In this document: piece after piece, positions 1 to 16,292 of the stretch
Position numbering within the stretch: the first letter of the stretch is position 1
Layout of the letters: the number at the start of each line of letters is the position of its first letter
Assembly: GCA_963555705.1 (NCBI GenBank)
Contig: OY743170.1
Span: forward strand, 29,401,362 to 29,465,361
Direction: 5' to 3'
Source: Ligustrum vulgare
Lineage: Eukaryota; Streptophyta; Magnoliopsida; Lamiales; Oleaceae
DNA: 64,000 nt
Notes under the pieces: model-generated
Database searches by the model: none
Told to the model about the DNA's origin: nothing
What the model saw: the letters and a program-made list of their open reading frames with translations, nothing else
Translations under genes and position numbers: made by a program

Positions 1-127
1 GCGATGTTTTTTCGAGCAGTGGAGGCATCGAACTCAGTAGACATGTGCAGCATCCTTCCTTCAATAATGTATTCAGCATACTTTATTACATAGACGCCGA
101 AGTCTCCGTTGCACGGAAGAGTTCAGA
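1..127 (-). pseudogene. Ulp1-type cysteine protease, C-terminal catalytic fragment (Cys lost)
   Basis: Minus-strand reading at about 20-105 gives NGDFGVYVIKYAEYIIEG, which resembles the end of the catalytic core of plant Ulp1/SENP-like (C48) proteases, where the family has an NG-x-DCG motif. The codon at 99-101 is Phe where the nucleophile Cys is expected. I see no clean splice acceptor that would join this piece in frame to the upstream fragment at 276-818. The piece runs off the left edge. It looks like the end of a decayed DUF1985-Ulp1 gene of transposon type. The family assignment rests on motif memory, not a search. Confidence 0.55.
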
Positions 128-275
128 AAATATAACTCAGAAGTTGAGAATTGATCATAATGGAATGAACAGAAATACTTAATTGAAGGTGAATATTGAT
201 TTTTGACTAATGTTATTCATGGTTGACATGAAAATCGAATTGAAAAAATATTGTTTGAAAAATAAAAAATGTGCA

Positions 276-818
276 TTATACTAACCCGTTTTGTTGTTGG
301 GGACAATCCTGTATTATTCTACATTTTAGTGGGCTTTCGGGGAATGTGCGGACTGTATCATTCATCGATCTAGCAAGTATAGGTAAGGCGATCCTCATGG
401 AGCGAATGGCTTTATAGACAATGCCACTCTTTATTATTCTATTGTAAGAGTTGTAGATGTATAGTTTCCAATTATCCATGTCAAAGTGAGCTAGAATCCA
501 GTGACTTGGTGATTGTATCCACATTGGTATTAGGATGTGATCGAATACTGCCCATGGTATATTGAATGGAATCTTTATCCCTTTTACGTACCAGAACAGA
601 GCTCCATGCTTGTTCAATGCTTGTGAGTCAACATCAAGATCCTTGGAGATCCCTCTGATTTTAACGTCGAAGTTGCAGTCTATTGTTGTGGCTCTGAACT
701 TGGAAGTACCTCTCAACTTCAACAACATTCGATTGTAGTAGAATGTGACATCAATGTGCTTCATCATCAAATAATTGCAATGTGGGTTAATGTGCAGATA
801 TATGAATATAGAAAGCAA
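276..818 (-). pseudogene. Ulp1 protease catalytic-domain fragment (His/Gln part)
   Basis: This 180-residue minus-strand frame carries the first half of a C48 (Ulp1-like) protease domain. At about residues 98-123 it reads WIQSPSHWILAHFDMDNWKL followed by YIYNSYNR, matching the family's HW...YDS block with the catalytic His. At about residues 168-178 it has QDCPQQQNG, matching the Gln / CPQQ-NG block. The family's Asp is Asn here (YNS for YDS), so two of three catalytic positions are altered once the Phe at 99-101 is counted. The frame ends at a possible splice donor just after QNG. It belongs with the DUF1985 fragment at 5454-6245. In plants such genes are typical Mutator-element cargo that is proposed to remove SUMO-like modifiers. 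Confidence 0.7.
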
Positions 819-1683
819 ATTATGGATAGTATTTACCGTGTCATTTAAAGGCCGTGCAACCTCATATATAAGTCATGCCACCACATGTCTGACTCAATGA
901 AAATTGACCCAAATTTAGTGGGAGGTCTAATCTCGACTACCTCAGCGCCAAAGTTCAGGTTCCTGTAATGATTTAAGGACCATTGATATAATTGGAAAAT
1001 TACTAAGGGGATATCTGCATGTATCTGGGTACTAGTTGTACAAATAACATTTTAGGATACCCGTTGTTGTGTTTCAGGCAACCTCTATAGAATTTGTTGA
1101 ACTTGTTAATGTCCTCAAATAATGGTGTGTCCATGCACGTCATATAGATAAATGCATAGCCTGTATTACAACTAGAAATGCCAGGGACTGATTGTCATGT
1201 TAGATTGGTATTTTTTTTTGTGATTTCTCCATATCATGTACTGATGTCTTCTTCAATCTGAAATGGTATTGGAGAAATCTACAATAATATTCCAGATTAT
1301 ATGTGATGTGCTTGGTAATATGATTTTTGGATGACATTAAATGAACCAGGAGAAATTAATGAAAAATAAATAAATTACCCGGAAAAACCACAGCATGATT
1401 ACCTCTTTGGAAATGCTGTGACTAGGTCTAAACTTTTTATGAGGGTTATTTCCACATGAGTTTATCAGCTCGGTCGCAGTGTTAGTTGATACTGATGTTG
1501 GGTGATCAATTTTAATTACATGACATTTTGATGCTGGCTCATGACCTAGGGATCCAGTAGAAGTTTGTAGTGCAAGGTAGTTCAAATACCTTTTTTTCGT
1601 ACTCTTCGAAAGCTGGAAAATTGAAAATGTAAAGTTTTGTGATAATATGAAAAATAATATGGAAGAAATGAATTAATATTTAG

Positions 1684-1932
1684 TTAATGCGAAAAATCTA
1701 CCACTTCGAGGACAATATCATCCATCTGTTTGATATTATCTTCAGTAAAGAGTACTTCGTCTTCTAGAACTACTGAACCAGCTTGTGTGGTCATCTCTTC
1801 AATGCCAAGGTCAAAGCTCGATGATCCCATTTCGGTTGGATCCATGCCTAGAGGTGTGTCATGCATGTTTGAGTTGTATAAAAATGTTACCTGTATAGAT
1901 GTATGATGTATTTGCATTAAAAGATAATGCAA
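1684..1932 (-). pseudogene. Possible linker exon of the DUF1985-Ulp1 gene
   Basis: This 82-residue minus-strand frame is acidic (repeated Glu/Asp, for example LEDEVLFTEDNIKQMDD) and lies between the DUF1985 and Ulp1 parts. The long, poorly conserved region between these domains is usually acidic and low in complexity, so this is plausibly part of that linker. It has no recognisable motif of its own. The rest of 819-3700 holds only short frames, so the linker is broken or made of small exons. Confidence 0.3.
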
Positions 1933-3115
1933 TCGAGATAAGTGAAAATAAGTATCATCCTGTAATTATGATGATTCGAAAATATGATAAACATGAATAT
2001 AACATTACCTAGTTGCAAGAAGGGTGATTCTCGTTCATTCCTGGCACTACTCTGTCCTTTTTTGCATTATCAGAATAATGTCCTCCAAAATTATCTGTTA
2101 GATTCTGAAAGGTGTGCGACAGCTCAAGTTAAAAAAATGCGCAGACAATTTTTATTATATCATCACAAATAAAAACAATATTAGTTGAAGAAATTCCTAT
2201 ATGTATTTAGCATCAATACCTTCGATGTGTGATTCGACACGATGCATTTTACAGAAGGAGATGCCAATTTTACCCTACTGTTATATTCATGTTGAGACCC
2301 ATTGCAACTCCCTTCCACATTACCAGTCTGGTGATTTCCTTGGAACAAAAAGTCTCATCTCTGTCAAATCAGATTTTATATAAACTGTGCTGATATAGAT
2401 TCATTTACAGGTATTAATTCAACTGGCTATACCTGTGCAGGTGTTGCAAATCGTGTGTAAAGTGTGCTATATTATACGAGGTAGCACTAATAGGGACACT
2501 GTGGTTTCTTAAATCTTCCATCTCAGATGTATGTTAGGTTGAGATTTACGTGTGCTTTAATATTAGAACTGGAAGGCGATACCAGGCATTTAGATGGTAA
2601 CTGATGTGATGGGTAGAACATTGAGAACTTATGCATTGTATCAAGGCAAGCTAAAATTTGATTTTTTACATAATCTCGCATTTTCTCGACTTCCATCTTT
2701 AGCAATGTGTTCTGACATGCTAACTTAGATGGTAACTGATGTTGGATTAAATGAATAAGACAAATAGTAACACGTCATATACTATGTTATGTTTTAGTGT
2801 CATACTAGTCGTTATATTGTCAAAGTATAATTATTTAAGTGTGAACAGGAAATTTTTATTCTCTAAGTAATGGTTTTTTTTTTTTTTAATTATGTTTTTT
2901 TGCGGTTAACAAAACTATGTAATTTTTATTATTGATATTAGGACTATGGCTTTGCACTATCAGGATGACTGAAAGTGATACTTGATGCAATAGATGAATT
3001 TGGAGAAGAATTGTCCATCTGGAAATTTAAGAAACTGAATATCATACCCTATGGTCCTTGTTCTGTGATATGGTCCTACTGGAAGTACTTTGTTGACCCG
3101 GAACCTGACTCCCAT

Positions 3116-3389
3116 CACCTTCATTTTCAATATCAATATTCAATATAGGTCTGGACCCTACATGAATGTTGAGGGAGTTGGATTCAGCCTGTACAACATA
3201 AGAAATTGAATGAGTTAAATCCACATAGAATCGTACATCTCCGCAATCAAAGCACCTTCATTTTCAATATCAATACTCAATATAGGTCTGGACCCTACAT
3301 GAATGTTGAGGGAGTTAGATTCAGCCTGTACAACATAAGAAATTGAATGAGTTAAATCCACATAGAATCGTACATCTCCGCAATCAAAG
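3116..3389. repeat. Tandem duplication, two copies of 137 bp
   Basis: The 137-bp segment starting CACCTTCATTTTCAATATC at 3116 is repeated directly at 3253. The copies differ at only a few bases (for example TATTCAATA/TACTCAATA and GAGTTGGATT/GAGTTAGATT). The short flank AATCAAAGCACC at the junctions fits an unequal-exchange or replication-slippage origin. It lies in the linker region of the decayed Ulp1 gene. Confidence 0.9.
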
Positions 3390-3699
3390 CACCCTGCATT
3401 TCAGCAGACTATAGTTTTACTCTAAAGACAGACCTTTTATATTTTTACTACAAGTTGACAAATTTACCATGTAAAATGCAAGATTTGTGAAATTTCATTT
3501 GACAGAAAATACAACCTCAAGTTCTTCTGAAAGCTAAACTTGGTGCATTGAGAGTTATTATTTCAGTTAGGAGGTTTACATAGCCTCGTTTCTGTCGAAA
3601 TATTGATGGATTGAAACAGGTTCAATGATTTGGAGGGCATCAATAATCTATATAAAATAGTTGCTCGCTCCTCTCTCGTCCTTACCCTTACTCTGGGGG

Positions 3700-5058
3700 C
3701 ATAAATTTATAAATCCTAGTCTAGTTAGGGCAATTAGGGGACTAAAAGATAGGACAACACAACAAGATTGTCATAAGTTAACATATACCAAGTTTCAGAT
3801 GAGGAATTGATTAGGAATGAAATGAAAGTTGGTGTAGAAGTTCAACATTTGAACTTTGAATTGAAAAATCCACATTTGGATAGTGATGAGGTAGTGTGCG
3901 AACATGGTGATACGAATGTGGAGGTAGAAGATGTGGTTGAATTTGAAAGAAAAAAATTTGAAGAGGTGGATGAGTTAGAAAATCTTGAGTTAGAGGAAGT
4001 AACCAAGCTTGAGAGAAAAGAGATAGAGGGGGGTGAGCAAGAAGTTGCAAAAGGAGAACGAGGTGAAGAGAAGGGCCTCATGGTTCAAAAGGTGGAATTG
4101 ACGGTGATAATTCATGAATACAAGGATCCATACCTTGTACCTCATGAACCTAATATTTCCCTCCCCGCTTTATTTAATTTTGTCTTGCAGGTTAAATGTA
4201 CTTGGAAATTTGGGCAACACCACCAATGCCCACAGGAGTATCTACTTCAATCCATTCATGTAACCCAAGTTATAGGATACTATTGGTCATTCCACTGGCA
4301 TGGAAGCAATAATTTTCCGTTTGATCCAGGAGGTGAAGTGAAACAACAGGAACAAAGCTATGATTCGGGACGAATCATCCTAAAGAAGGAGGGTATGATG
4401 TGTTCCGGACCCTCGATAATCGGAGTCATAGCAGGCTTGACGGAAAAAGTTAAATATTCAAGCCAAATAAAAGTGCAATCCAGTCAACCATGTCGGAATT
4501 AGATGCATAATATGTGTTTTTCGAGTAGAAACGGGCCACTAAGCAAAACTCATGGGCTAAAGCCCTTGAGCCGACTGATTTTATGGCCAAATTCCATCAT
4601 TTGGGGCTTCAAAACAGCAAGTCAATTATGCAGACGGAAATTAGGGTTTTTGCGTATTTTTAGGTTAAATTTTGTTTTTAATTATTTGTTTGCCTATTTT
4701 AGAATTTTAGTCTAATTAGAATTCTATTTTGAGTCAATTAGCGGCTAGGTTATTTTGCTTATTTATACGCTTTTTTCATTCATTATAATTCAGACTTGGG
4801 ACTTTGATGATTAAATAAAACAGTGATTGAATGTTTTTCAATTGTTTAATGTGTGGATTCACATTACAAACCAAAACTTATCAAGATTGATTATCTTGTG
4901 GCGTTCATCCCGAATTTATCAAATATTCGCGAGAATATTTGTGGCGTTCAAATCAGAGACTTATCAAGGAGATTGGGCAAATCCTTGTGGTGTTTCGACA
5001 GTCGTGGTTCTTTATTCCGCATCGTCGAGCCATCGCGTCGTGAATATCGGGTCATGAT
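3700..5058 (+). mobile_element. Degraded LTR-retrotransposon 3' end / LTR remnant
   Basis: This stretch splits the minus-strand DUF1985-Ulp1 gene. An open frame at 3807-4502 (231 residues) starts with a long Glu/Val-rich part and ends FDPGGEVKQQEQSYDSGRII, the type of non-domain coding seen near the 3' end of plant LTR elements. It is followed by LTR-like sequence: T-rich runs at 4660-4800, then TTGTGGCGTTCATCCCGAA and a second GTGGCGTTCAAATC block at about 4896-4952. I found no matching second LTR or target duplication, so the borders are approximate. It could instead be a host-gene fragment, but nothing in it resembles one. Confidence 0.45.
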
Positions 5059-5301
5059 TCATCCGTCCAACCACAACCTGAGTTTGGAACTTTCCAGCGT
5101 TTCTTCCGCGCTTCGAACCTCATCAGTAACATCTGCAACTGTTGTGGGGTCAGTGATAACATCTGAATATGATCTTGATGTTGTGGGGGCAGGCCTCTGA
5201 GGATGATGTGAAGGAATTACAAAATCATCGTCGTCATCAATTTGGGTGACTGTGGCCGACCTGATTTTGGTAGGATTCAATGGATGAGTCTCATGCTTCA
5301 T
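5059..5301 (-). pseudogene. Linker segment of the DUF1985-Ulp1 gene
   Basis: This minus-strand frame of 80 residues has an Asp run (QIDDDDDFVIPSHHPQRPAP) and a Ser/Thr/Pro-rich stretch. It follows the DUF1985 segment in transcription direction and is cut off at the border of the retrotransposon remnant. Composition and position fit the inter-domain linker. There is no enzymatic motif. Confidence 0.4.
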
Positions 5302-5453
5302 AGCTATGTAAAGTGGATCTAGGGCCTCTACAACTTGAGCCGCAATTTTGATAGCTTGAACTTGTAGCAGAGATGACAGTTAAATGTGAAGATGAAATAT
5401 TTTTTGAAGATGAGACAACATCAGTATGATACATACTAAAACAAATGATAATA

Positions 5454-6290
5454 TCAAATTCGAAAGTGAGTAAATAGACTCACATCTAGGCAGCTGAAAA
5501 CATCAACTCCTAGGTTTAGGGGTGGAACATTGGCATCAACTTCGGATGTCCAATTGAGGATCCTAGGTCGTTTGCTAGCAACCTTCCAACACAATTTATT
5601 CTCAAGAATAGGAAGAATCTCATATATCCATACCTGAAATGTAGCAACAAAACCATTCAGCCTATAACTCATTGAAGGTCGACCCTCACCCTTGACGGTA
5701 ACTTGTTTGTTCCTAAGTGCTTGTTGCAATGATGTAAATGTGAGCTTGAAGATATATTTTCCCCATGGATATTCTTTCATGTCTGCTGAATCAACTAGGA
5801 CAAGAAGAGTTTCATCAACAAATCTCTCGTATGCTGTGCTATACATCAAGTTCGTTAGGAGAAACAATATGCCCATTAAGATGACATCACGGTTATTTCG
5901 AGTTGACATTGAAGTAAAGACTTCAAAAACATCTTGGATTGTGATGTGGGGTAAATTATTGAAGTATTCACACCTCAGTCTGCAATATTTCAAAGCATAT
6001 TTTTTTGGATTATCGTCTCCCGAGCAACGAAGTCCAGTTACCAAGTAAAAGTCATCGATGCCAAACTTCATATTGTCATTGCCAATACGAAACCAGATCT
6101 CATCTTCGTTCGGTTGATTTACTTCTCTTAAAAGAATTTGATGTATCAACTGTGGGTTTATTGTTTTTTCTGGCATATCTAGGTAATGACCAAAGCAAGT
6201 TGTTCTAAACATCCTTTTCTGTTCATCCGTGAATCTTCCGTTCAAGGTGTCGGAAATGAGATCTGATGGCTTGACGTTTACTTTACCCTG
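5454..6290 (-). pseudogene. DUF1985 domain segment of a transposon-type Ulp1 gene
   Basis: A 263-residue minus-strand frame with the hallmarks of DUF1985. It opens GRFTDEQKRMFRTTCFGHYL, then IHQILLRE, then DEIWFRIGNDNMKFGIDDFY, then LVTGLRC. A helical middle part (GILFLLTNLMY) and SADMKEYPWGKYIFKLTF follow. The frame continues upstream to about 6290 (KVNVKPSDLISDTLNGRFT), where an AG acceptor is present. DUF1985 is almost always found N-terminal to an Ulp1 C48 domain in plant Mutator-type elements, and an Ulp1 core does lie downstream at 76-818. The domain itself is uninterrupted, but the gene as a whole is broken by the insertion at 3.7-5.06 kb and by lesions in the protease core. Confidence 0.8.
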
Positions 6291-6469
6291 AAATCAGTCA
6301 TGGCGATTCACCTTCAATTCCCATTCCTGCAAATGGTGAAAATAAAATGGAAATTAAAAAATGGTAAACGAGATAAACGATATTATGTGCGATGGAGATG
6401 TGTTGGTTAGGTAATATAACAAGCATCAATTCAGTAGTTATAATCAAAATATTCGGACCTGATTTTGTA

Positions 6470-6592
6470 GAGAGACCTCTCTCGATACCTTCCTCCTACG
6501 GGGGGTCCGAGCACCTTTTTGGGGTTTCCTCAAAATGCCAAAACCTGAACCTTTCTTGTTGAGTATGATCCTGGACCCACCTTTTTTTTACG
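6470..6592 (-). pseudogene. Basic N-terminal exon-like segment upstream of DUF1985
   Basis: On the minus strand about 40 codons read GGSRIILNKKGSGFGILRKP, then QKGARTPRRRKVSREVSLQNQ, ending at CAG before a GT donor at about 6462. Such a short Lys/Arg-rich leader would suit the first exon of the DUF1985-Ulp1 gene. The ATG upstream (minus strand, near 6612) is out of frame across an A-run, so the start is not secure. Confidence 0.35.
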
Positions 6593-6599
6593 GATCGAC

Positions 6600-8260
6600 A
6601 CTTACCCATTAACCCTAGAAATGTAAAACTATGGTGGTAGATTGTAAGTGTCAGATGCATTGAATCACAAAATGCAATTATTGAAAGTGAAAATGTAGAT
6701 TTTTTTTTTTATTTTTTATATTTTTTGTAATAAAAATATATGGGGATAGTTGCTAGGTTGCCTGAACTTGGAAAAAAAAAAAAGGAAAAAAAAAAAAGAT
6801 TTTGCGCACAGCCATTAATTTCATAAAAACCGTTTGAAATCATGGATCAAGGTGTGCTGTAAAACAACAAATTTCAGGAATGTATGTCCCACATTCTCAT
6901 GTCGCCGTAGTATATGGCATTCTAAGTAAAGTAAATCATGAGTTTGATCTAGTGCTGTGTGAAATTGGAAAAAATCAGAATCAAGGTCCATCTCTGTGAA
7001 AAACAAGTCACAACTGAACTCGTCAGATTTAATAGATTCAATCTCACATTGTGTTGAAATGAAAACTAAACTCAGTGGCATATGAAACATGCTGAGATGT
7101 TTCAACAACATGCAATGTGATTAAAATGGAAAATAAGTGATAAATAGATGAGTCAGAACTGGGATACACATCTGGTAAAGTACTTATTCTATGGGTGAAT
7201 GTCAACATCGAGTGCTCCTACTTATGATTTTGTAATCATTAGTTTTTCAATAATTTATATATAGATGAAGTTGAGGTGCTCAACACTGAATGTCCATTAC
7301 ATATCCATTCTATGCAAAATCTGTTGAGTATCGGTATAAAAGACAGTCATAGGGCTTTTATATTAATGGTAGCATATGTCATATTTTGTGGGCAGAAAGA
7401 TTTAACGATAACTATGGAATTAGATATACAATATATTCATGACATCTGCAGAGTTCAGCTTTTATTCTGATGTGATAGTTTTTGTGATATAGCTCCACAA
7501 GACCACATTGTTAATCGTGTGGAAACATCCAAAAGGTAGTGACCATATTTTATTCATGTTACTACAATGAAATATCACCACTACATGGATGATGAAAAAC
7601 AAACAGTGGAATGTGCTTTCTGCTTGACACATCACTAAGTAACTGTTATAAGGTTCACAGTAAAACAACGCAATGGCTGAATTTAGTAAAAAAAGTAAAA
7701 GTATTAAAACATTTGCAGAATGCAAAATCTGGAACAATTTAGTTTACTATTGGGCTTGGGAAGAAAAGAGGGAGCAAAAGCAAGGGCATCTTCCATTTTG
7801 TAGCATCTTTCCATTTTCTTATCTTTTAGAACCCTTGGACATGGTCTTAATATCTAAACCAGCTTTAGTTGTACCATCCATTTCAAATTTCTTCCCTGAT
7901 ATGATTTCTAATACTTCTCTTTTTGATGTCTCAGAAATACCATGTCCATGACAAGCATCCTTAGTTTCCATTATTAGATCAAGATAAAGAACTCCTTAGA
8001 GGATCATTATGAGGCAAAACTAAATTATTCACTATCTTCCTTTAAATACCTACTTACATACTAAGGAGCTAGGTAGGAAAACAGGGGGGAGGAGCAATGA
8101 CATCTTCCACCGATTTCACTTTGAAGAAAACTTCTATTTCTTCTCTTTTAGAAATACTTATAAACATAAGACTAAATTTGTAAATTTCATAATAGGAAAC
8201 TTAAGAAGAAATATTTTGCAATATATATTGAACAAAAAATTTCAGAGTGGAATAATATGA
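6600..8260. other. No confident gene; one exon-like minus-strand stretch near 7.8-8.0 kb
   Basis: The region is AT-rich with poly-A/T runs at 6700-6800. On the minus strand about 7970-7815 reads METKDACHGHGISETSKREV and continues for about 30 more codons to a stop. This is more protein-like than its surroundings but resembles nothing I recognise. No repeat borders were seen. Confidence 0.3.
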
Positions 8261-8261
8261 A

Positions 8262-9885
8262 GGGTTAATAGCACAAAATGTTCCTGCCTTTAACATGTAT
8301 TGTGCAAAACGTCCCAACGTTTTGATTTTTGACGTTAAACGTCTCAACCTTTACATTTTCTTGTGGAAGACATCCTTTCCGTCAAATTTAACCCCATTTC
8401 ACCGTTAATTTAGAATTGAACAGTAAATATTTAACACATGCAAGGGCATTTTCGTCAAAATCAAAAGCAGCTCATTCATATTTGGGTAATTGGCACAAAA
8501 CGTCCCTACGTTTGACACTTATTGTGAAAAAACGTCCCTACGTTTATTTTTTTGGCGAATAACTTCCCTACGTTTATTTTTTTAGCGAATAACGTCCATA
8601 TCTTTAAATTTTCTTGTTGATTAGTCCCCAAATTTTACTTTTCTTTCAATTTAGTCATTCCATATTTTATTTAAAGGTAATTGTCTTCAAACGTGTATAA
8701 CTTTTGATCTACAACTCCAAATTGCACTCCGTTTTTTGCGTTGAACTCCAAATTCAACCATCTTTCTTATGATGTATCATGTGCTCATTTATTAAACATT
8801 TCGTTTTGACTTTTGTATAGTAGATACTTATTTTGTTAGGGCATCATTGATTAACGTAAATTGATTTCTGTAAATTTTATTGAAACAGTGAAATTTTAAT
8901 TTTAGTGTGTGTTCGGCGGCCAGCGGAATTTATAAATTGGATTTATTTGACTTTTTTATTTTTTTAAGGTAAAATATTTGATTAAAAATTTGTATGTTTA
9001 GCCCATGTTTGAGCCATATTATAATCTCTAATAACTTTTTGAACAACACACAATTTCTTTCTCCAATTTTTAAAAAATGATTTGAAGAGAGAGAATATGT
9101 GTTGTTCAAATAGTGATTTGAGATTATAATATGGCTCAAACAGAGGTTAAACATAACAATTTTTAACCAAACATTTTACATTAAAAAAATAAAAAGGTCA
9201 AGTAAATCCAATTTATAAATTTCGCTAGGCGCCGAACACACACTAAAATTAAAATTTCATTATTTCAATAAAATTTACAGAAATCAATTTACGTCAATCA
9301 ATGATGCCCTAACAAAATAAGTATCTACTATACAAAAGTCAAAACGAAATGTTTAATAAATGAGCACATGATACATCATAAGAAAGATGGTTGAATTTGG
9401 AGTTCAACGCAAAAAACGGAGTGCAATTCGGTGTTGTAGATCAAAAGTTATACATGTTTGAAGACAATTACCTTTAAATCAAATACGGAATGACTAAATT
9501 GAAAGAAAAGTAAAATTTGAGGACTAATCAACAAGAAAATTTAAAGGTAGGGACATTATTTGCAAAAAAATAAACGTATGGACGTTATTCACCAAAAAAA
9601 TAAACGTAGTGACGTTTTTCCACAATAAGTGTCAAACGTAGGGACGTTTTGTGCCAATTACCCAAATATGAATGAGCTGCTTTTGATTTTAACGAAAATG
9701 CCCTTGCATGTGTTAAATATTTACTATTCAATTCTAAATTAACGGTGAAATGTGGTTAAATTTAACGAAAATGATGTCTCCCACAAGAACATGTAAATAT
9801 TGGGACGTTTAGCGTCAAAAATCAAAACGTTGGGACGTTTTGCACAATACATGTCAAAGGTAGGGACGATTTGTACTATTAACCC
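8262..9885. mobile_element. Foldback Mutator-like element, near-complete palindrome with 9-bp target duplication
   Basis: The element starts GGGTTAATAGCACAAAATG and ends with its inverse, CTATTAACCC. The left arm is matched by the right arm almost to the centre at about 9073/9074. Paired landmarks (8262/9885, 8484/9663, 8904/9243, 9041/9107) all share that centre. It is flanked by the direct repeat TAATATGAA (8253-8261 and 9886-9894). A 9-bp duplication and very long inverted repeats are the signature of Mutator-like foldback elements. No transposase is encoded; the only frame in it (8930-9154) is an AT-rich chance reading. Confidence 0.92.
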
Positions 9886-9894
9886 TAATATGAA

Positions 9895-10870
9895 CATACC
9901 TTATCCTGCACAGAGCGGGTTTTGCTGATCCTCTTTGATTCTTCCTTCAGCCTTTAGATTTTTTCAAATCAGTTACCGAGCTGAATTATGAATCCACATT
10001 TGAAATTCAACTAGACACATCGAGATCATAGTGATGAAAGTTGTGTATAATCACAATCACTATAAACTTTTGAAATAGCGGTATTAAATTTGAAAAAATT
10101 GTACCTGACGATGAAGTTGAGATTACATAGTTGAATAACAAATGCATCATATAACCATATTTTCTGTTGACAATTGATAATAGGTAATGTTTTCCTGCTA
10201 TAATATCATTGGAATTTAACCATTCAAGATTTTGAATTTTGATTTTAATGTTTCTCTTCCATTACGTTAATCATTGATTTGCATTTCCGATTCTGGTGCT
10301 CTATCATCATTAACTGAGAAGGAGAATAATCTGGGGGCGTTACATTTTCATTCTGGTTGTAATTTTATTTTATTTATTTATTTATTTTATTTTTTGTTGG
10401 GTGGAATTTCGCTGAAAACTATCCATTTGTGTTATATATATCTGAAATGATATTAAGTTTTGTCAGACTTTAAAAATCTGTTTATTAAGGTGTTTGTAGG
10501 CCTAATTTCCACTTGTTATTCATCATCTGCTGTTACATGTCCTTCAATGTCTATTTATATTTATATATAGCTGAAAAATTAAAATCGTGAAAATATAATG
10601 CTGAAGACTGCAGATGCGGCTGAATACACATTACGTTTATATGGTCAAATCCAAACTATTCTATGAGTTTGAAATACAAACCACAAGCTTCTTTAATCTA
10701 GAAAAACTTGCAACTTTATGTTCTAAATGAATCCAAACCTTAAACATTGTAAGTAACAATACAATACTCTTGAATACCCAAATTATACGACAAAACTCGC
10801 GCAAACAAGACAAAAAACACTATTACACCAAATATCATAAATTAAAAACTATATAAATTATCCAATCCAA
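9895..10870. other. Spacer between the foldback element and the 3' end of the kinase gene
   Basis: AT-rich, with no recognisable coding. The stretch next to 10877 is the presumed 3' UTR and polyadenylation region of the minus-strand kinase gene. A (TTTA)-type short run sits at about 10366-10396. Confidence 0.5.
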
Positions 10871-10876
10871 TCCAAT

Positions 10877-15905
<5,029 letters not shown>

Positions 15906-16260
15906 TTTACCCTTCAAAGCCTAAATATTTAGATGGGTGACTCTATTTTGAGTTAAAGATTCAACATCTATACAGAATGAAATAGTTATTGAACTCACCT
16001 AACTCCAATCGAACCAGCAACTTCAGATTATACAATAAAGTCCCTGCAAGAAACTGAAAAACCCCCCAAAATCTTGGGTTTACGCAGTATTTATCAAGCA
16101 AAATTCCCTCTAAAGGTTTGGCTCTTGAAATTCTTGAAGTAATCTGAGGCCTTGAAATGAAGTTGTATAGTTACATTCCACAGTTATCAGACCAAGCTAC
16201 GACGACGTACGCGCGTGTTGGAGAGGTTTTTTCGTGGGTAGGTAGGGGTAGAAGAGGCTT
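15906..16260 (-). promoter_or_regulatory. 5' UTR (with likely intron) and proximal promoter of the NEK5-type gene
   Basis: Upstream of the ATG at 15905 a TTTAG acceptor (minus strand, 15921-15922) and a GTTAG/GTGAGT donor (15993-15998) outline a 5'-UTR intron of about 78 nt. The upstream leader lies around 16000-16150. No clear TATA box was identified. The SINE at 16293 sits just beyond. Confidence 0.45.
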
Positions 16261-16292
16261 TTAGTCAACAAAGGAAAATTAGAAGGTTGATT

